From positions 1-64,000 of the forward strand of contig JAHBXE010000015.1 in the NCBI GenBank assembly GCA_019636625.1: DNA of 64,000 bases, in the 5' to 3' direction. The position numbers and the translations under genes are program-made. The stretch is from Phycisphaeraceae bacterium (GTDB taxonomy: Bacteria; Planctomycetota; Phycisphaerae; Phycisphaerales; UBA1924). The notes under the pieces were generated by a model. The model worked only from the letters and a program-made list of their open reading frames with translations, was not told the origin of the DNA and made no database searches. The first letter of the stretch is position 1. Each line of letters begins with the position of its first letter. Shown here one piece after another: positions 52,486 through 61,518 of this stretch.

Positions 52486-53268
52486 ATGAGTCAGCGCGGC
52501 ACCAGAACGTCGGCGTGGCGGCGAATCCGGCCATGGATCATGAATCCGGTTGCGACGGTGGCCCTCGGCGCGGCGCTGGCGTGGGATGCGGCGAGCCTGC
52601 CTTGGCACTGGACCCAAGGGGGACGCTCGACGGTGGGGGAGTGGGTCTACCAACTCCGCGGCGGGGCAAGGGTCACTTCTCAACCACCGGTTTACGACGT
52701 CGTGGCGGTCAAAGAGTCTGATGGTGCCGAATCCCGCATCCGCATCCTGCAACCGTACATCGAGAGCATGGATGAGGCGACGCGGCTGCTGGCGGAGAAC
52801 CCGGCCATGGTCTGCATCGTGACCTACACGCCGCGGCAGAGTCGCTCCGGCTTCTGGGCGGTGACCCGGCTGCACGAGTCACACACCATTGTTTTGACGG
52901 GCGGGTCCGCGTTCACGGCGGAGGACAGGCGCGCTGTGCGACGGGCGACGCTCGAGGCCGTGCTCGGCCCGGAGTCGCTGCGAGATCCGGTCGTGGCCCG
53001 CGTGAGCCGGGAGGACTTTTCGGCGACACGGGTGCTCTGGGGCGGCGTGGCACACAACGTAATGGCTGCGACGGGCGTGTTGCTGTTCGGCCTGTCGCTG
53101 GGGTGGGTTCCGGCGTACTGGGCCGCGGCGAGACGGCGGCGAGCGCGGGCGGCGCTGTGGCGCGGGGAGTGCCCGGGGTGCGGATATTCGCTGCGGGGAT
53201 TGGAGGCTGCGAAGTGTCCAGAGTGCGGCCGGGAAGTGAAAGACCCCGGCGCGGGGCCGGGGTCTTAG
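52486..53268 (+). CDS. Membrane protein with C-terminal zinc ribbon
   Basis: A protein of 260 residues with the same plan as the tandem group at 13.5-15.9 kb: an N-terminal helix (MNPVATVALGAALAW), a 150-residue extracytoplasmic domain, a helix (NVMAATGVLLFGLSLGWVPAYW), a basic stretch and a CPGCGYSLRGL...CPECGRE ribbon. Here the loop has a repeated pattern DEATRLLAENPAMVCIV. An ATG at 52540 would be a shorter start, closer to its relatives. The last codons overlap a terminator hairpin. Function unknown. Confidence 0.6.
   Translation: MSQRGTRTSAWRRIRPWIMNPVATVALGAALAWDAASLPWHWTQGGRSTVGEWVYQLRGGARVTSQPPVYDVVAVKESDGAESRIRILQPYIESMDEATRLLAENPAMVCIVTYTPRQSRSGFWAVTRLHESHTIVLTGGSAFTAEDRRAVRRATLEAVLGPESLRDPVVARVSREDFSATRVLWGGVAHNVMAATGVLLFGLSLGWVPAYWAAARRRRARAALWRGECPGCGYSLRGLEAAKCPECGREVKDPGAGPGS
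53241..53266 (+). terminator. Hairpin terminator overlapping the end of the zinc-ribbon gene
   Basis: AGACCCCGGC (53241-53250) and GCCGGGGTCT (53256-53265) form a perfect 10-bp stem around GCGGG. The stop codon TAG immediately follows. The T tract is weak (TTAGGTTTG), so strength is uncertain. Confidence 0.6.
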
Positions 53269-53340
53269 GTTTGTCGGGAGGAAGAACCTCACGCGATGCG
53301 TACGGGTACCCGAGCATATTGCCCGGAAGGGTCGACTTGC

Positions 53341-54360
53341 TCAGGGCTCCGGCCGAAGACCGAGCCGGGCTCGGGCCATGGCGATGGCTTCCCTTTGGGG
53401 GCATCCTCTCGAGTTCACAATGACGACAAGAGCTTGCCGTTCCAGCTCTGCAAGCTGCGCGAGCGTCGGGGCGTGTGGGTTCTGCGAAGGCGCAGCGCGG
53501 AGGCCGTTGATCCTGTCCAGGATTTCAGTGGCCGTTGATATCCGAAACTGGCAGAGTTCACCGATCGCCGGACGCCACTCGGCGACTCGGATTCCTGTTT
53601 CGAGTACTGAGAGGTCGTCTCGGTTCTGATGTTCGTTCCACAGGGCGAGTGCGCGTTGGAGCGCTCCCGGAAGGTCGCCGCTGGCGGCGCACCACGTGGC
53701 TTGCGTGGCGCGGAGAGAAATGATCTCAGACACCGGCACCTGATTGTCAGGCATTGCTGCCAGGACCGAGTCGATCCTCTGAATCCCTTCGGCATAACGG
53801 CCGAGCCGCGCGCTCAACATCGCCGCGTTCTTGGCCGCCAACCACTTGTCCCGCGGGAACGCTGCGCTCTCTTCCCGGTGCACTCGGTCGTAGAGGGCGA
53901 TGCCTTCCGCGGCGTTGCCGCGATCTATCGCCACGAGTTGCGCCAAGTCCATGAGAATCACCGATCGGAGCGGGGGCGACTGGCGAGCGGCGTCGGGATT
54001 GCCGTTGAGCATGTGGAGCGCCTGCCGCAACTCCTGCTCAGCGAGCGCGGTGTTCCCCTCGCGGCGAGCAACGAATCCCGAAAGGCGGCGAGCTTCAATC
54101 GGATCCCAATCAAATGTCGGATTGGACACCATCAAGTCGAGCAAAGCACGGGCACCCGCGAAATCCGATTGGTCCGTCAGCGTGGCGATGCGCGCTATTG
54201 ACTCGTGCCGAGCGCGAAGCTGGGCTCGAGTTGGGTGAACGGGTTGCTGTGGCGAGGACGCCTCCGACCCGCTTTCAAATGCGGCACCCGAGATGCGGAG
54301 CCCTCCAAAGGCTGCTCCAGAAAGCACTGTGGCAAGCAGCGCGATGCTGAGTTTTTTCAT
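53341..54360 (-). CDS. Secreted TPR-like protein
   Basis: A protein of 339 residues with a short signal sequence (MKKLSIALLATVLSGAAFGG). The body is helical with repeated tetratrico-like wording: FAGARALLDLMVSN, REGNTALAEQELRQALHML, AEGIALYDRVHREESAAF, LGRYAEGIQRIDSVLAAMPD, DLPGALQRALALWNEHQ. These look like TPR units without a recognised partner. The ATG at 54360 follows GGAG; a longer start at 54378 is possible. It lies 20 bases downstream of the cysteine-rich gene, so the pair may be one unit. The region is lower in GC than the flanks. Confidence 0.65.
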   Translation of the reverse strand: MKKLSIALLATVLSGAAFGGLRISGAAFESGSEASSPQQPVHPTRAQLRARHESIARIATLTDQSDFAGARALLDLMVSNPTFDWDPIEARRLSGFVARREGNTALAEQELRQALHMLNGNPDAARQSPPLRSVILMDLAQLVAIDRGNAAEGIALYDRVHREESAAFPRDKWLAAKNAAMLSARLGRYAEGIQRIDSVLAAMPDNQVPVSEIISLRATQATWCAASGDLPGALQRALALWNEHQNRDDLSVLETGIRVAEWRPAIGELCQFRISTATEILDRINGLRAAPSQNPHAPTLAQLAELERQALVVIVNSRGCPQREAIAMARARLGLRPEP

Positions 54361-54380
54361 TCGACGAGACTCCTTCACGG

Positions 54381-55187
54381 TTACGGAATGGCTTCACAGC
54401 CGCAACACGGTGTCTGTGGAGGCGACGGCGGATTGCATACATCCGGACAGCAGGGGGTTTCGCGCTGACCATCCCATGGATCGGGGTCTGTAATCGGAAC
54501 TCCCCCACATGGCGGCTGCTGCGGTGCCCATTGATAGTTCGGGAAGGAGTCCCACGTTACACTCCCGGACGCGATCACTTCCGAACAATACGTGTAGGCC
54601 CGATCGTCGATCACGATGCTTTCATCGCAAATCTTGACCCAGACAAAGGTCCACTCTCTGCGCCTTTCCCCGGCCCGGTGATGATGGTTCCACACAAGCC
54701 TATAAAAGCGATCGAAACACATGATCGGCTGGCGCGAGAACTGGGTTGAAACCGACCGAACGTGAGATCCGCTTAGGGCTTCTTGCTGCTGAGTTGTCAA
54801 GGTGCCGGTGTATCCAATTTCAGCGAACAACTTTAGCTTCAATGCTAGTGCGTGCTGAACCCCATGCGTGCTAGACACGGACCAACTGATCGTGTCTGTG
54901 TGCGTAACTGTCGAAACAATTGGAGGACAACCTGGACACGGGATGGTGTGTGGGTACCAGCCGCAAGCACAGAACGGGAGCTTTTCCCAGTCTCCCTTTC
55001 GAAGTTCGTCAAGGCTTTCCGTAATGTGGTCTCGATCCGTAAGAAACGCGCTCCAATACAACCATTCACATCCCGGACCGGGGTTCTGGTCAGGAACATG
55101 ATTGTCCGGATCACAGTTCTGAGCCCTGGCCCAAGACACACATGAGCACAACAGTGAAGCGGCGAACCAAAGCCTGAGTGACAACAT
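54381..55187 (-). CDS. Cysteine-rich secreted orphan protein
   Basis: A protein of 268 residues with a signal peptide (LWFAASLLCSCVSWARA, then QNCDPD). It contains about 18 cysteines after the signal, many as CACGW, PCPGCPP and a final cluster CCPDV C..., CCGC. Several W/Y-rich stretches (WEWLYWS-like, WTFVWVKICDES, TYCSEVIASGSVTW) suggest a beta-rich disulfide-bonded fold. I recognise no family. It has noticeably lower GC than its neighbours, so recent gain is possible. The pair with the TPR-like gene is 20 bases apart. Confidence 0.55.
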   Translation of the reverse strand: MLSLRLWFAASLLCSCVSWARAQNCDPDNHVPDQNPGPGCEWLYWSAFLTDRDHITESLDELRKGDWEKLPFCACGWYPHTIPCPGCPPIVSTVTHTDTISWSVSSTHGVQHALALKLKLFAEIGYTGTLTTQQQEALSGSHVRSVSTQFSRQPIMCFDRFYRLVWNHHHRAGERRREWTFVWVKICDESIVIDDRAYTYCSEVIASGSVTWDSFPNYQWAPQQPPCGGVPITDPDPWDGQRETPCCPDVCNPPSPPQTPCCGCEAIP

Positions 55188-55527
55188 TCAATAACCCCTG
55201 TTGGAGCGCCACACTACTGCTATCGGCTACTTGCGTCAAGCGTCTCTTACTCAAAACTGGTTGTTTGCCAGCCCTTCGCCCACAGCAACACACAAGCTTA
55301 AGTGATACATACCAAGCGCCATCCTAACACTGTTGGTGTTTGTGACCGGGATGTCGTCGCTTCGTGTCTGGCCGACCACCGTGCTGTTTCCCGGGTGCTG
55401 CCGCGCTTCTTGGTAGGCCTATGCGAACCAGACCCCTTGGCTGGGTTGTCGAGATCCCTGATGGACGAACTACCACGTGGCCCCTGTGGGCCCAAGACCA
55501 CCTACTCGGAAAGACCAGCTATAGGGC
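55188..55527. other. Lower-GC intergenic region
   Basis: About 340 bases of reduced GC with no convincing gene; the short open frames here have no family motif or ribosome site. It separates the cysteine-rich orphan from the S9 peptidase and may be a remnant of inserted DNA. No terminal repeats or integrase were seen. Confidence 0.35.
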
Positions 55528-57663
55528 TTACTTCTTGCTCGACAGTGCCTCGGTCAACCCGTACACCAGGTCCGCGCCGGCGGGGATGGTGATCGATGAG
55601 CCGTCAAAGTCGTTGGTGATCGGCTCGGAGGCGCCACCAAGGTGCTGCGAGAGGAACTGCTCGGTGACCGCGTTGAAGCTCTTGTTGTTCTCGGGACGCT
55701 GGAAGCCGTGGCCCTCGTCGGGGAAGAGCACGTAGGTCACGGGGATGCCCTTCTTCTGCATCGCGGCGACGATCTGGTCGGCCTCCTGCTGCTTGACGCG
55801 GGGGTCATTGGCGCCCTGGCCGATGAGCAGCGGGCGGGCGATCCTGTCCACGAAGTTGAGCGGGCTCCGGCTGTCGAGGAACTTGCGTCCCTCGGGCGTG
55901 CGGTGGTCGCCGACGCGGGTGGTGAGCTGGGGCAGGAAGGGGTACCAGTACGGCGGGATGTTCTCGAGGAGCGTGGTGAGGCTCGACGGGCCGACGATAT
56001 CGACGCCGCACGCGAAGACCTCCGGCGTGAAGGTGAGGCCGACGAGCGTGGCGTACCCGCCGTAGCTGCCGCCCATGATGCCCACGCGGTCCTTCTTCGC
56101 GATCTTCTGATCAACGGCCCAGTTGACGGCGTCGATGAGGTCGTCGTGCATCTTGCCGGCCCACTGCCCGTCCCCGGCGTTGATGAAGCTCTTGCCGAAC
56201 CCGGTGGACCCGCGGTAGTTCACGCTCAGGACGGCGTAGCCGCGGTTGGCGAGCCACTGGTGGTAGGGGTTGTAGCCCCAGGCATCACGGGCCCACGGTC
56301 CGCCGTGGACCATGAGGACCATGGGGATCGGCCCGGCGTCGGGCCGGCCGTCGTTGTTCCGGTCGTACTGCGTGGGAACCGTGAGGTAGCTCACCAGGTT
56401 CAACCCGTCGCGGCTCGTGATGACCACCGGCGTCATGCGCGAGAGCGGCATCGTCTCGAGCTTGGGCTGGTTCGAGAAGAGGTACTCCGCCTTCTTCGCC
56501 GCCCGGTCGTAGACGTAGTACCGGATCGGGCCGTTGTCCGGGCGGAAGGCCACGGTCCAGCGCGTGTCGTTCTGCGAACGGCCGGAGACGATGACATCGC
56601 CCTCGGCCGTCTTCTGCAGGACTTCGATATCCGGGCGGATGGTGTCGTCGACGAAGACCCAGCGCTCGCGGTCGTAGTTGAACGACACGGCCTGGACCTT
56701 GCCGGTCTCGGGATGCGCGATGGATCCGCTGACGTCGGCCTTGGCGTCTTCCGCCAGGACCGTCTTCGCGCCGGAGGCCATGTCAACCGCGATGAGCGCC
56801 GCCGTGTTCCGGCCCCGGGTCTCGGTCCAGTAGAGCGTCTTGCCGGACGCGTCGAAGCCCGCGGGCCGGGTCGTCATCGAGTCTTCCTGGGGGATGGTCT
56901 CGCTGAACGCGAAGCCGCCCTTGCCGTCGGCCTTGAGCAGGTTCATGGACCCGTCGCGCTGCGTCTGCATGGCCAGGCGAATGGTGAAGTCGTCGTCCAC
57001 GAGGAAGCCGTCGTACTCGTCGTTCTTCTGCACCAGCGTGAGCTCGCCGGTCTTGATGTTGCAGCGGTAGAGGTCGTGGTGGCGCGGGTTCCGGTTGTTC
57101 AGGCCGATCAGGATGACATCAGGGAAGCGCTTGGAGATGTGCTCGATTTCGGCGCGCGGCCGGAGCGGGCGGCCGTCGGGCATGGTGATCGGCTTGCCGT
57201 CGGGCCCCTTGATCTCCGTAAAGGGTGTCAGGTCCTTGGCCGGTCCGCCCTGGGGGTTGACGGCGAACACCTTCCAGTTCTCATCCCCGCCCTCGTCCTG
57301 CATATACAGGATCATGCCGTTGTACGCCCACTGGTACTGGCGGATGCCGCGGCGCTTGTCGGCGGTGATGCATCGGCCGGCCTTGACGTCGGCGACGGGC
57401 GCGACCCAGATGTTCATGACGCCCTCGTTCGGCGCCAGCCAGGAGATGGTCTGGCCGTCCGGGCTGATCGTCACGCGCGACCGCTCCGGGTTCCCGAAGA
57501 GCACCTCGCGCGGGATGAGCGGCGTGGCCTTGATCGCCTCGTTGGGACGGTTCTTGACGATCTCACCCTCGAAGGTCATTTGACCCTCCGGCTTGGCGGG
57601 CTGGCTTTGAGCCAGAACCGGTGCAGCGATCGCGGCGAGACACATGAAGGCAATGCGCGTCAT
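55528..57663 (-). CDS. S9 family prolyl oligopeptidase-like peptidase, secreted
   Basis: A 711-residue serine peptidase with a signal peptide (IAFMCLAAIAAPVLA, cut near QSQP). The first 400 residues are a beta-propeller (RSRVTISPDGQTISWLAP, FDASGKTLYWTETR). The catalytic domain shows HGGPWARDAWG, NYRGSTGFGKSFIN, GIMGGSYGGYATL (Ser about 533), GANDPRV (Asp about 620) and FPDEGHGFQ (His about 652). This is the complete triad of the S9 family (acylaminoacyl peptidase / DPP-like). It should act outside the cytoplasm on peptides. The ATG at 57663 follows AGGAG at an 8-base spacing. Confidence 0.93.
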   Translation of the reverse strand: MTRIAFMCLAAIAAPVLAQSQPAKPEGQMTFEGEIVKNRPNEAIKATPLIPREVLFGNPERSRVTISPDGQTISWLAPNEGVMNIWVAPVADVKAGRCITADKRRGIRQYQWAYNGMILYMQDEGGDENWKVFAVNPQGGPAKDLTPFTEIKGPDGKPITMPDGRPLRPRAEIEHISKRFPDVILIGLNNRNPRHHDLYRCNIKTGELTLVQKNDEYDGFLVDDDFTIRLAMQTQRDGSMNLLKADGKGGFAFSETIPQEDSMTTRPAGFDASGKTLYWTETRGRNTAALIAVDMASGAKTVLAEDAKADVSGSIAHPETGKVQAVSFNYDRERWVFVDDTIRPDIEVLQKTAEGDVIVSGRSQNDTRWTVAFRPDNGPIRYYVYDRAAKKAEYLFSNQPKLETMPLSRMTPVVITSRDGLNLVSYLTVPTQYDRNNDGRPDAGPIPMVLMVHGGPWARDAWGYNPYHQWLANRGYAVLSVNYRGSTGFGKSFINAGDGQWAGKMHDDLIDAVNWAVDQKIAKKDRVGIMGGSYGGYATLVGLTFTPEVFACGVDIVGPSSLTTLLENIPPYWYPFLPQLTTRVGDHRTPEGRKFLDSRSPLNFVDRIARPLLIGQGANDPRVKQQEADQIVAAMQKKGIPVTYVLFPDEGHGFQRPENNKSFNAVTEQFLSQHLGGASEPITNDFDGSSITIPAGADLVYGLTEALSSKK

Positions 57664-57759
57664 TCCCTGGGCTCCTGGTGCGCGGCTCCGCTGGTGGTGG
57701 CCGCGGTGGACAAGTTTATGCCCCCGTCGAAGCCGCTCTTGTTTTCGGTGGTCGTACGG

Positions 57760-58641
57760 CTACGCTGGCGCGTCGGAGGCGCCGTTGGCCGCCTTGTGAA
57801 TGGCCTTGTTGGCCAGGTGCCCGACGATGACGACGACAAGCACGGCCACGCCGAGTCCAACACCAACGACCCACCCGGGCGCGGCCTTGCTCAGGTCGTC
57901 CTTGGAGAACTCCTTGAGACCGGCGCCGATCGCCACGGCGAGCGTGCTCCGCGGGGCCATGCCGATGATCGTGCCGAGAATGAATGGAACGCGCGGAACC
58001 TTGACCGACGCCATGACGACGTTGGTCAGGGCGAAAGGGGAGTTGGGTGGAACGCGCAGGAGGGCGACCATCCCAAGGGTCCGCCAGAAGCCTGGCGTAA
58101 TCTCCACCGGCCCTCCGCCCACGCGGGTGCCGATGAGCGCATCGCGCACGGCACGCCACTTGGGCTTTTCGTCGAGAAGCTTCATCACGCGGTCACCCGA
58201 GGCACGCGCGGCGAGTTCGTACCCGATGATCGCTCCGCCCGCGAAGCCGAGCAACGCGGCGGGAGCGCCGATCGCGAGCCCGAAGGCGTACCCGCCGAGG
58301 GCGGACTGCGCGTAGGTGGGAAGCAGCGCACACCCGGCGGCAAGGGCGAAGGCCGCGACATACGCCGCGACACCGGCGAAGCCGTGCGACTTGAGCCACG
58401 GGCCGATGTTGGTGGTGGCCATGGCGGTGAAGAGCGCGATGGACCCGAGGGGCGGGAGGAACGTGGCCATGAGGCCGAGAACAGCGGTGGGGCCCAGGCG
58501 CTTCAGGAGCGGCGCGCCGGGTAAGGGCCACCCCGCACCCGGCCGCTGTTCGCCGCACGCCGGACATTGCGCGGCGTCGAGCGCATCCTGCATCGAACGG
58601 CGGCACGATGGGCAGGCGGGTGCGGAGGCGGAGGTGGACAT
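57760..58641 (-). CDS. TVP38/TMEM64-like (VTT) membrane protein with N-terminal zinc ribbon
   Basis: A protein of 293 residues. The N-terminus has a small ribbon CPSCRRSM...CPACGEQ. The membrane core follows, with TFLPPLGSIALFTAMATTN, VAAYVAAFALAAGCALLPTYAQSALGGYAFG (the VTT-type helix with a long re-entrant part), GGAIIGYELAARASGDRV, VALLRVPPNSPFALTNVVMAS and a final GWVVGVGLGVAVLVVVIVG. This is the SNARE-associated/DedA-like fold (VTT domain), probably a lipid scramblase or transporter in other systems. The N-terminal zinc ribbon is unusual. A TATCCT element lies 10 bases before the ATG. Confidence 0.78.
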   Translation of the reverse strand: MSTSASAPACPSCRRSMQDALDAAQCPACGEQRPGAGWPLPGAPLLKRLGPTAVLGLMATFLPPLGSIALFTAMATTNIGPWLKSHGFAGVAAYVAAFALAAGCALLPTYAQSALGGYAFGLAIGAPAALLGFAGGAIIGYELAARASGDRVMKLLDEKPKWRAVRDALIGTRVGGGPVEITPGFWRTLGMVALLRVPPNSPFALTNVVMASVKVPRVPFILGTIIGMAPRSTLAVAIGAGLKEFSKDDLSKAAPGWVVGVGLGVAVLVVVIVGHLANKAIHKAANGASDAPA

Positions 58642-58696
58642 TTCGAGGGAGAGGATAGGAGCACGTGTGCTACACTGAGTCCCGAGGCATCGCGTG

Positions 58697-59689
58697 ATGC
58701 CCGCCCGCCTTTCCGATCGGGCCGACCGCCCGCTCTGGAGACTTGCCCCGATGCTCCCGAAGCCGCCGCCCCGCGATTCCTCTCCGGGCTTCCTCTACAT
58801 CCCGCCCTACCGCATCGCCGGCGTGTCCGTCGCGGGCGAAACCACGTCCATCCAGGTCCCGGAGCTGGACATCTGCTTTGACATGGGCGAGTGCCCGCGG
58901 GCGGCGCTGTCGGCCAAGTACGTCGCGATCAGCCACGGGCACATGGACCACGTCGGCGGCCTCGCGTATTACTGCTCGCAGCGCCGGTTCCAGGGCATGG
59001 GCAACGGCACGATCGTGTGCGACGCCCGCATCGCCAGCGCCGTGCAGCGGATGATGGCGGGATTCGTGGACCTCGAGCAGCAACGAACCCCCTACGAACT
59101 CATCGCGCTGGAGCCGGACCACCAGACCGAAATCAAGCCCAACATCTTCCTGCGCGGCTTCGAGACCGAGCACACCTCGCCCTCGTTCGGGTACGTGATC
59201 GTGGAGAAACGGAGCAAGCTCAAGCCGGAGCTCGCGAACCTGCCGCAGGAGAAGCTCAAGGAACTCAAGGACCGGGGCCAGGAAATCACCCGGACACTGG
59301 AAATCCCGCTCATCGCGTACATGGGGGACACGCTGCCAGGGCCCCACCTCGTGCGCAACGATGTCCGCAAGGCCGAGATCATCATCTGCGAGTGCACGTT
59401 CTTCGAGCCCGACCACCGTGAGCGGGCCAAGGTCGGGATGCACATGCACGTGCACGACATCGCGGAATGGCTGCGGGTGGTCGAGTGCAAGGCGATGATC
59501 CTGACGCACATTTCCCGCCGGACGCACCTGGGCTACGCCCGCGAACGCCTGGTGGAGATGATCGGGCCCGAGAAGGCCAAGAACGTCTTCCTCCTGATGG
59601 ACAACAAGTTCAACCGCGAGCGCTACGAGCAGCAGGAAGTCGCCGCGGGGGTTGTCAAGCCCGTCAAAGAGGCGGGCGCCAAGCGCTGA
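58697..59689 (+). CDS. MBL-fold metallohydrolase (RNase Z-like)
   Basis: A protein of 330 residues from the chosen start. The fold's metal loop is AISHGHMDHVGGLAYY (H-x-H-x-D-H). Later ligands are in LRGFETEHTSPSFGYV (His), LIAYMGDT (Asp), and ILTHISRRTHLGY (His), the usual RNase Z / beta-CASP-lacking order. The start is uncertain: the ATG at 58697 follows GAGG at 9 bases and a TACACT element at 58671; an ATG at 58751 is closer to the conserved FLYIPPYRIAGVSVAGE lead. The substrate may be tRNA precursors, but it lacks the long exosite arm of typical RNase Z, so the name is provisional. It is convergent with nothing and precedes dnaA. Confidence 0.82.
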   Translation: MPARLSDRADRPLWRLAPMLPKPPPRDSSPGFLYIPPYRIAGVSVAGETTSIQVPELDICFDMGECPRAALSAKYVAISHGHMDHVGGLAYYCSQRRFQGMGNGTIVCDARIASAVQRMMAGFVDLEQQRTPYELIALEPDHQTEIKPNIFLRGFETEHTSPSFGYVIVEKRSKLKPELANLPQEKLKELKDRGQEITRTLEIPLIAYMGDTLPGPHLVRNDVRKAEIIICECTFFEPDHRERAKVGMHMHVHDIAEWLRVVECKAMILTHISRRTHLGYARERLVEMIGPEKAKNVFLLMDNKFNRERYEQQEVAAGVVKPVKEAGAKR

Positions 59690-59726
59690 GCGCGTGATTC
59701 CCCGGCGCTGTTCGGCTTCGCGCCGG

Positions 59727-59755
59727 TTGACAGGCCCCGCGCGGAGGGTTACGTT
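59727..59755 (+). promoter_or_regulatory. dnaA promoter
   Basis: A perfect -35 TTGACA (59727-59732) is followed by 17 bases and TACGTT (59750-59755). Transcription would begin near 59762, giving a leader of about 65 bases before the dnaA ATG at 59827. Confidence 0.65.
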
Positions 59756-59826
59756 TGCCCGCCCTCGGAGGTGCCGCGCGTGGTGGCGCGGCGGATCGGT
59801 GGAGTTCAGACAGAGGCGACGACCCG

Positions 59827-61167
59827 ATGCCCGATTCGGACGCCCGCTTGTGGGCGCAGATGCTCGCGCACGTGCAGGCCCATCACCCCGGCCTGTGGCG
59901 GCACTGGTTTGACCAGATTGGCTGGTTGGGGTTTCACGGCGGCGTCCTCCGCCTCCGCGTCAGCGAGCCCCTGCAGCGCAACTACCTGCGCAGCAACGGG
60001 ACCGAGGCCTTCGAGGATGCGGCGCGGCACGTGACGGGGCACCTGGTCACCGTCCGATTCGTCGGCGACGGCGATGAAGAGGACTTCGCCCAGGGCCTTT
60101 CCGGCGCGGCAAGAAACGGGCACGCGGTGACCCGCAGCGATCTCGTCCTCGACCCCGACAACACGTTCGAGAACTTCGTCGAAGGGCCGGGGAACCGCCT
60201 GGCCCACGCCGCGGCGCTCGGCGTCGCGGAAAAGCCGGGGTCGTACAACCCCCTGTTCATCTACGGCCGGGTGGGCCTGGGCAAGACCCACCTGCTGCAG
60301 GCCACGTGCCTGCGAATTCTCCAGAACCACCCCGGAACAACGCTCAGCTACGTCTCCTGCGAGGAGTACATGACGCAGTACTTCGCGGCGATGCAGACGG
60401 GCGAGCTGATGGCGTTCCGGCAGAAGTTCCGCGAGGTCGGCGTGCTCGTCATCGACGACATCCACTTCCTGACGAAGCGCGAACGCTCGCAGGAGGAGTT
60501 CTTTCACACCTTCAACAGCCTGTTCGTCGCGGGCAAGCAGATCATCCTGTCCTCCGACGCCGCGCCGGAAGTCATCCCGGACCTCGAAGCGCGCCTGATC
60601 AGCCGGTTCAAGCAGGGCATGGTGGCGGAGCTCGAACCCCCGGACTTTGAAACCCGCGCCGCGATCATCCGGCAGAAGGCGAAGCTGCGCGGCCTCGCAC
60701 TCCCGGAGGATGCGGTGCTGCACATCGCGACGTGCGTGGAGAACAACATCCGCGAGATCGAGGGAACCCTGACCTCGCTCCAACTTCTCGCACGGGTGGA
60801 GAAGCGGGCCCCCGACCTGGCCATGGCCCGGGCGGCGGTGGGAGAGCCGCAAGGGGGCCATCTCGGCGAGGTCACGTTTCACATCATCACCTCGGCGGTA
60901 ACGGAGTTCTTCAACGCCAAGCTCACCGACCTCCAATCCAAGAAGCGGCACCGCTCGATCACCGTGCCTCGCCAGGTATGCATGTACCTGATGAAGCACA
61001 ACACGCGGCACTCGCTGCAGGAAATCGGCGGTTACTTCGGCGGGCGCGATCACACGACGGTCATCCACGCGATCGAGAAGGTGCAGGAACTGCGATCAAC
61101 GGACCCGACCTTCGACGAACAACTGAAGAAACTCCAAGAACAGATCAATAAGCACAAGCGGTTGTAG
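59827..61167 (+). CDS. dnaA: Chromosomal replication initiator protein DnaA
   Basis: The 446-residue initiator that binds and melts oriC. Domain I is LWAQMLAHVQAHHPGLWRHWFDQI; domain II is short. The AAA+ domain has YNPLFIYGRVGLGKTHLLQA (Walker A), VLVIDDIHFLTKRERSQEEFFHTFN (Walker B), and sensor motifs near PDLEARLISRFKQG (box VII Arg). Domain IV ends with the DNA-binding helix SLQEIGGYFGGRDHTTVIHAIEKV. All are standard. The ATG at 59827 follows AGAGG; GTG/ATG codons further upstream have no homologous sequence. The gene lies just before a region with DnaA-box-like sequences. Confidence 0.96.
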   Translation: MPDSDARLWAQMLAHVQAHHPGLWRHWFDQIGWLGFHGGVLRLRVSEPLQRNYLRSNGTEAFEDAARHVTGHLVTVRFVGDGDEEDFAQGLSGAARNGHAVTRSDLVLDPDNTFENFVEGPGNRLAHAAALGVAEKPGSYNPLFIYGRVGLGKTHLLQATCLRILQNHPGTTLSYVSCEEYMTQYFAAMQTGELMAFRQKFREVGVLVIDDIHFLTKRERSQEEFFHTFNSLFVAGKQIILSSDAAPEVIPDLEARLISRFKQGMVAELEPPDFETRAAIIRQKAKLRGLALPEDAVLHIATCVENNIREIEGTLTSLQLLARVEKRAPDLAMARAAVGEPQGGHLGEVTFHIITSAVTEFFNAKLTDLQSKKRHRSITVPRQVCMYLMKHNTRHSLQEIGGYFGGRDHTTVIHAIEKVQELRSTDPTFDEQLKKLQEQINKHKRL

Positions 61168-61518
61168 GTGCCGCCGGCTTCTCCCCATTGGGCTGGGGAG
61201 CGATTGTGGATAAGTCGTGTGGTTCGCCTGTCGGCATCCTTCGGGAACACTTGTGGACAACTCGACTGTTGCGGTCGGAGTCCGCTGTCGGTTGAGCCGT
61301 CGGTCGTGATGCCGGCTTCCTGCGGTTGGCACGAACTGTCGGCACGACTGACCTTGCAACAGTCAATCGACAGCTTGTCCGGAGCCTTCCTGCCGTCGTA
61401 AGTCGTTGTGTATCAGTTGTTTGCGTGATGATTCCTGCTTTGATGCACATCCCGACAGGGCTTCTTAGAACCCTCTGCAATTCAGTTCTTTGAATTGATA
61501 GAAAGAGACCCAATCTGC
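61168..61518. other. Probable replication origin region (oriC)
   Basis: A 350-base gene-free stretch follows dnaA. It holds DnaA-box-like sites, all on the same strand: TGTGGATAA (61205-61213; complement TTATCCACA, a perfect consensus), TGTGGACAA (61252-61260; one G/A change) and TGTGTATCA (61407-61415; one mismatch). A further TGTGGAAAA is at 61577-61585 inside mutM. An AT-richer segment (61460-61510) follows, with the inverted repeat CAATTCA/TGAATTG at 61478-61497, suited to unwinding. Location next to dnaA is the usual oriC placement. No strand-asymmetry calculation was made. Confidence 0.65.

Noticed and set aside
55188..55527. Possible insertion-sequence remnant
   Set aside because: Lower GC is the only sign. 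No inverted repeats, target-site duplication or transposase fragment was found.
55642..58524. A 960-codon open frame opposite the S9 peptidase and VTT genes
   Set aside because: It spans two clear genes on the other strand, has biased residues (Val, Asp, Arg, Gly) and no domain. It arises from codon bias in GC-rich DNA.
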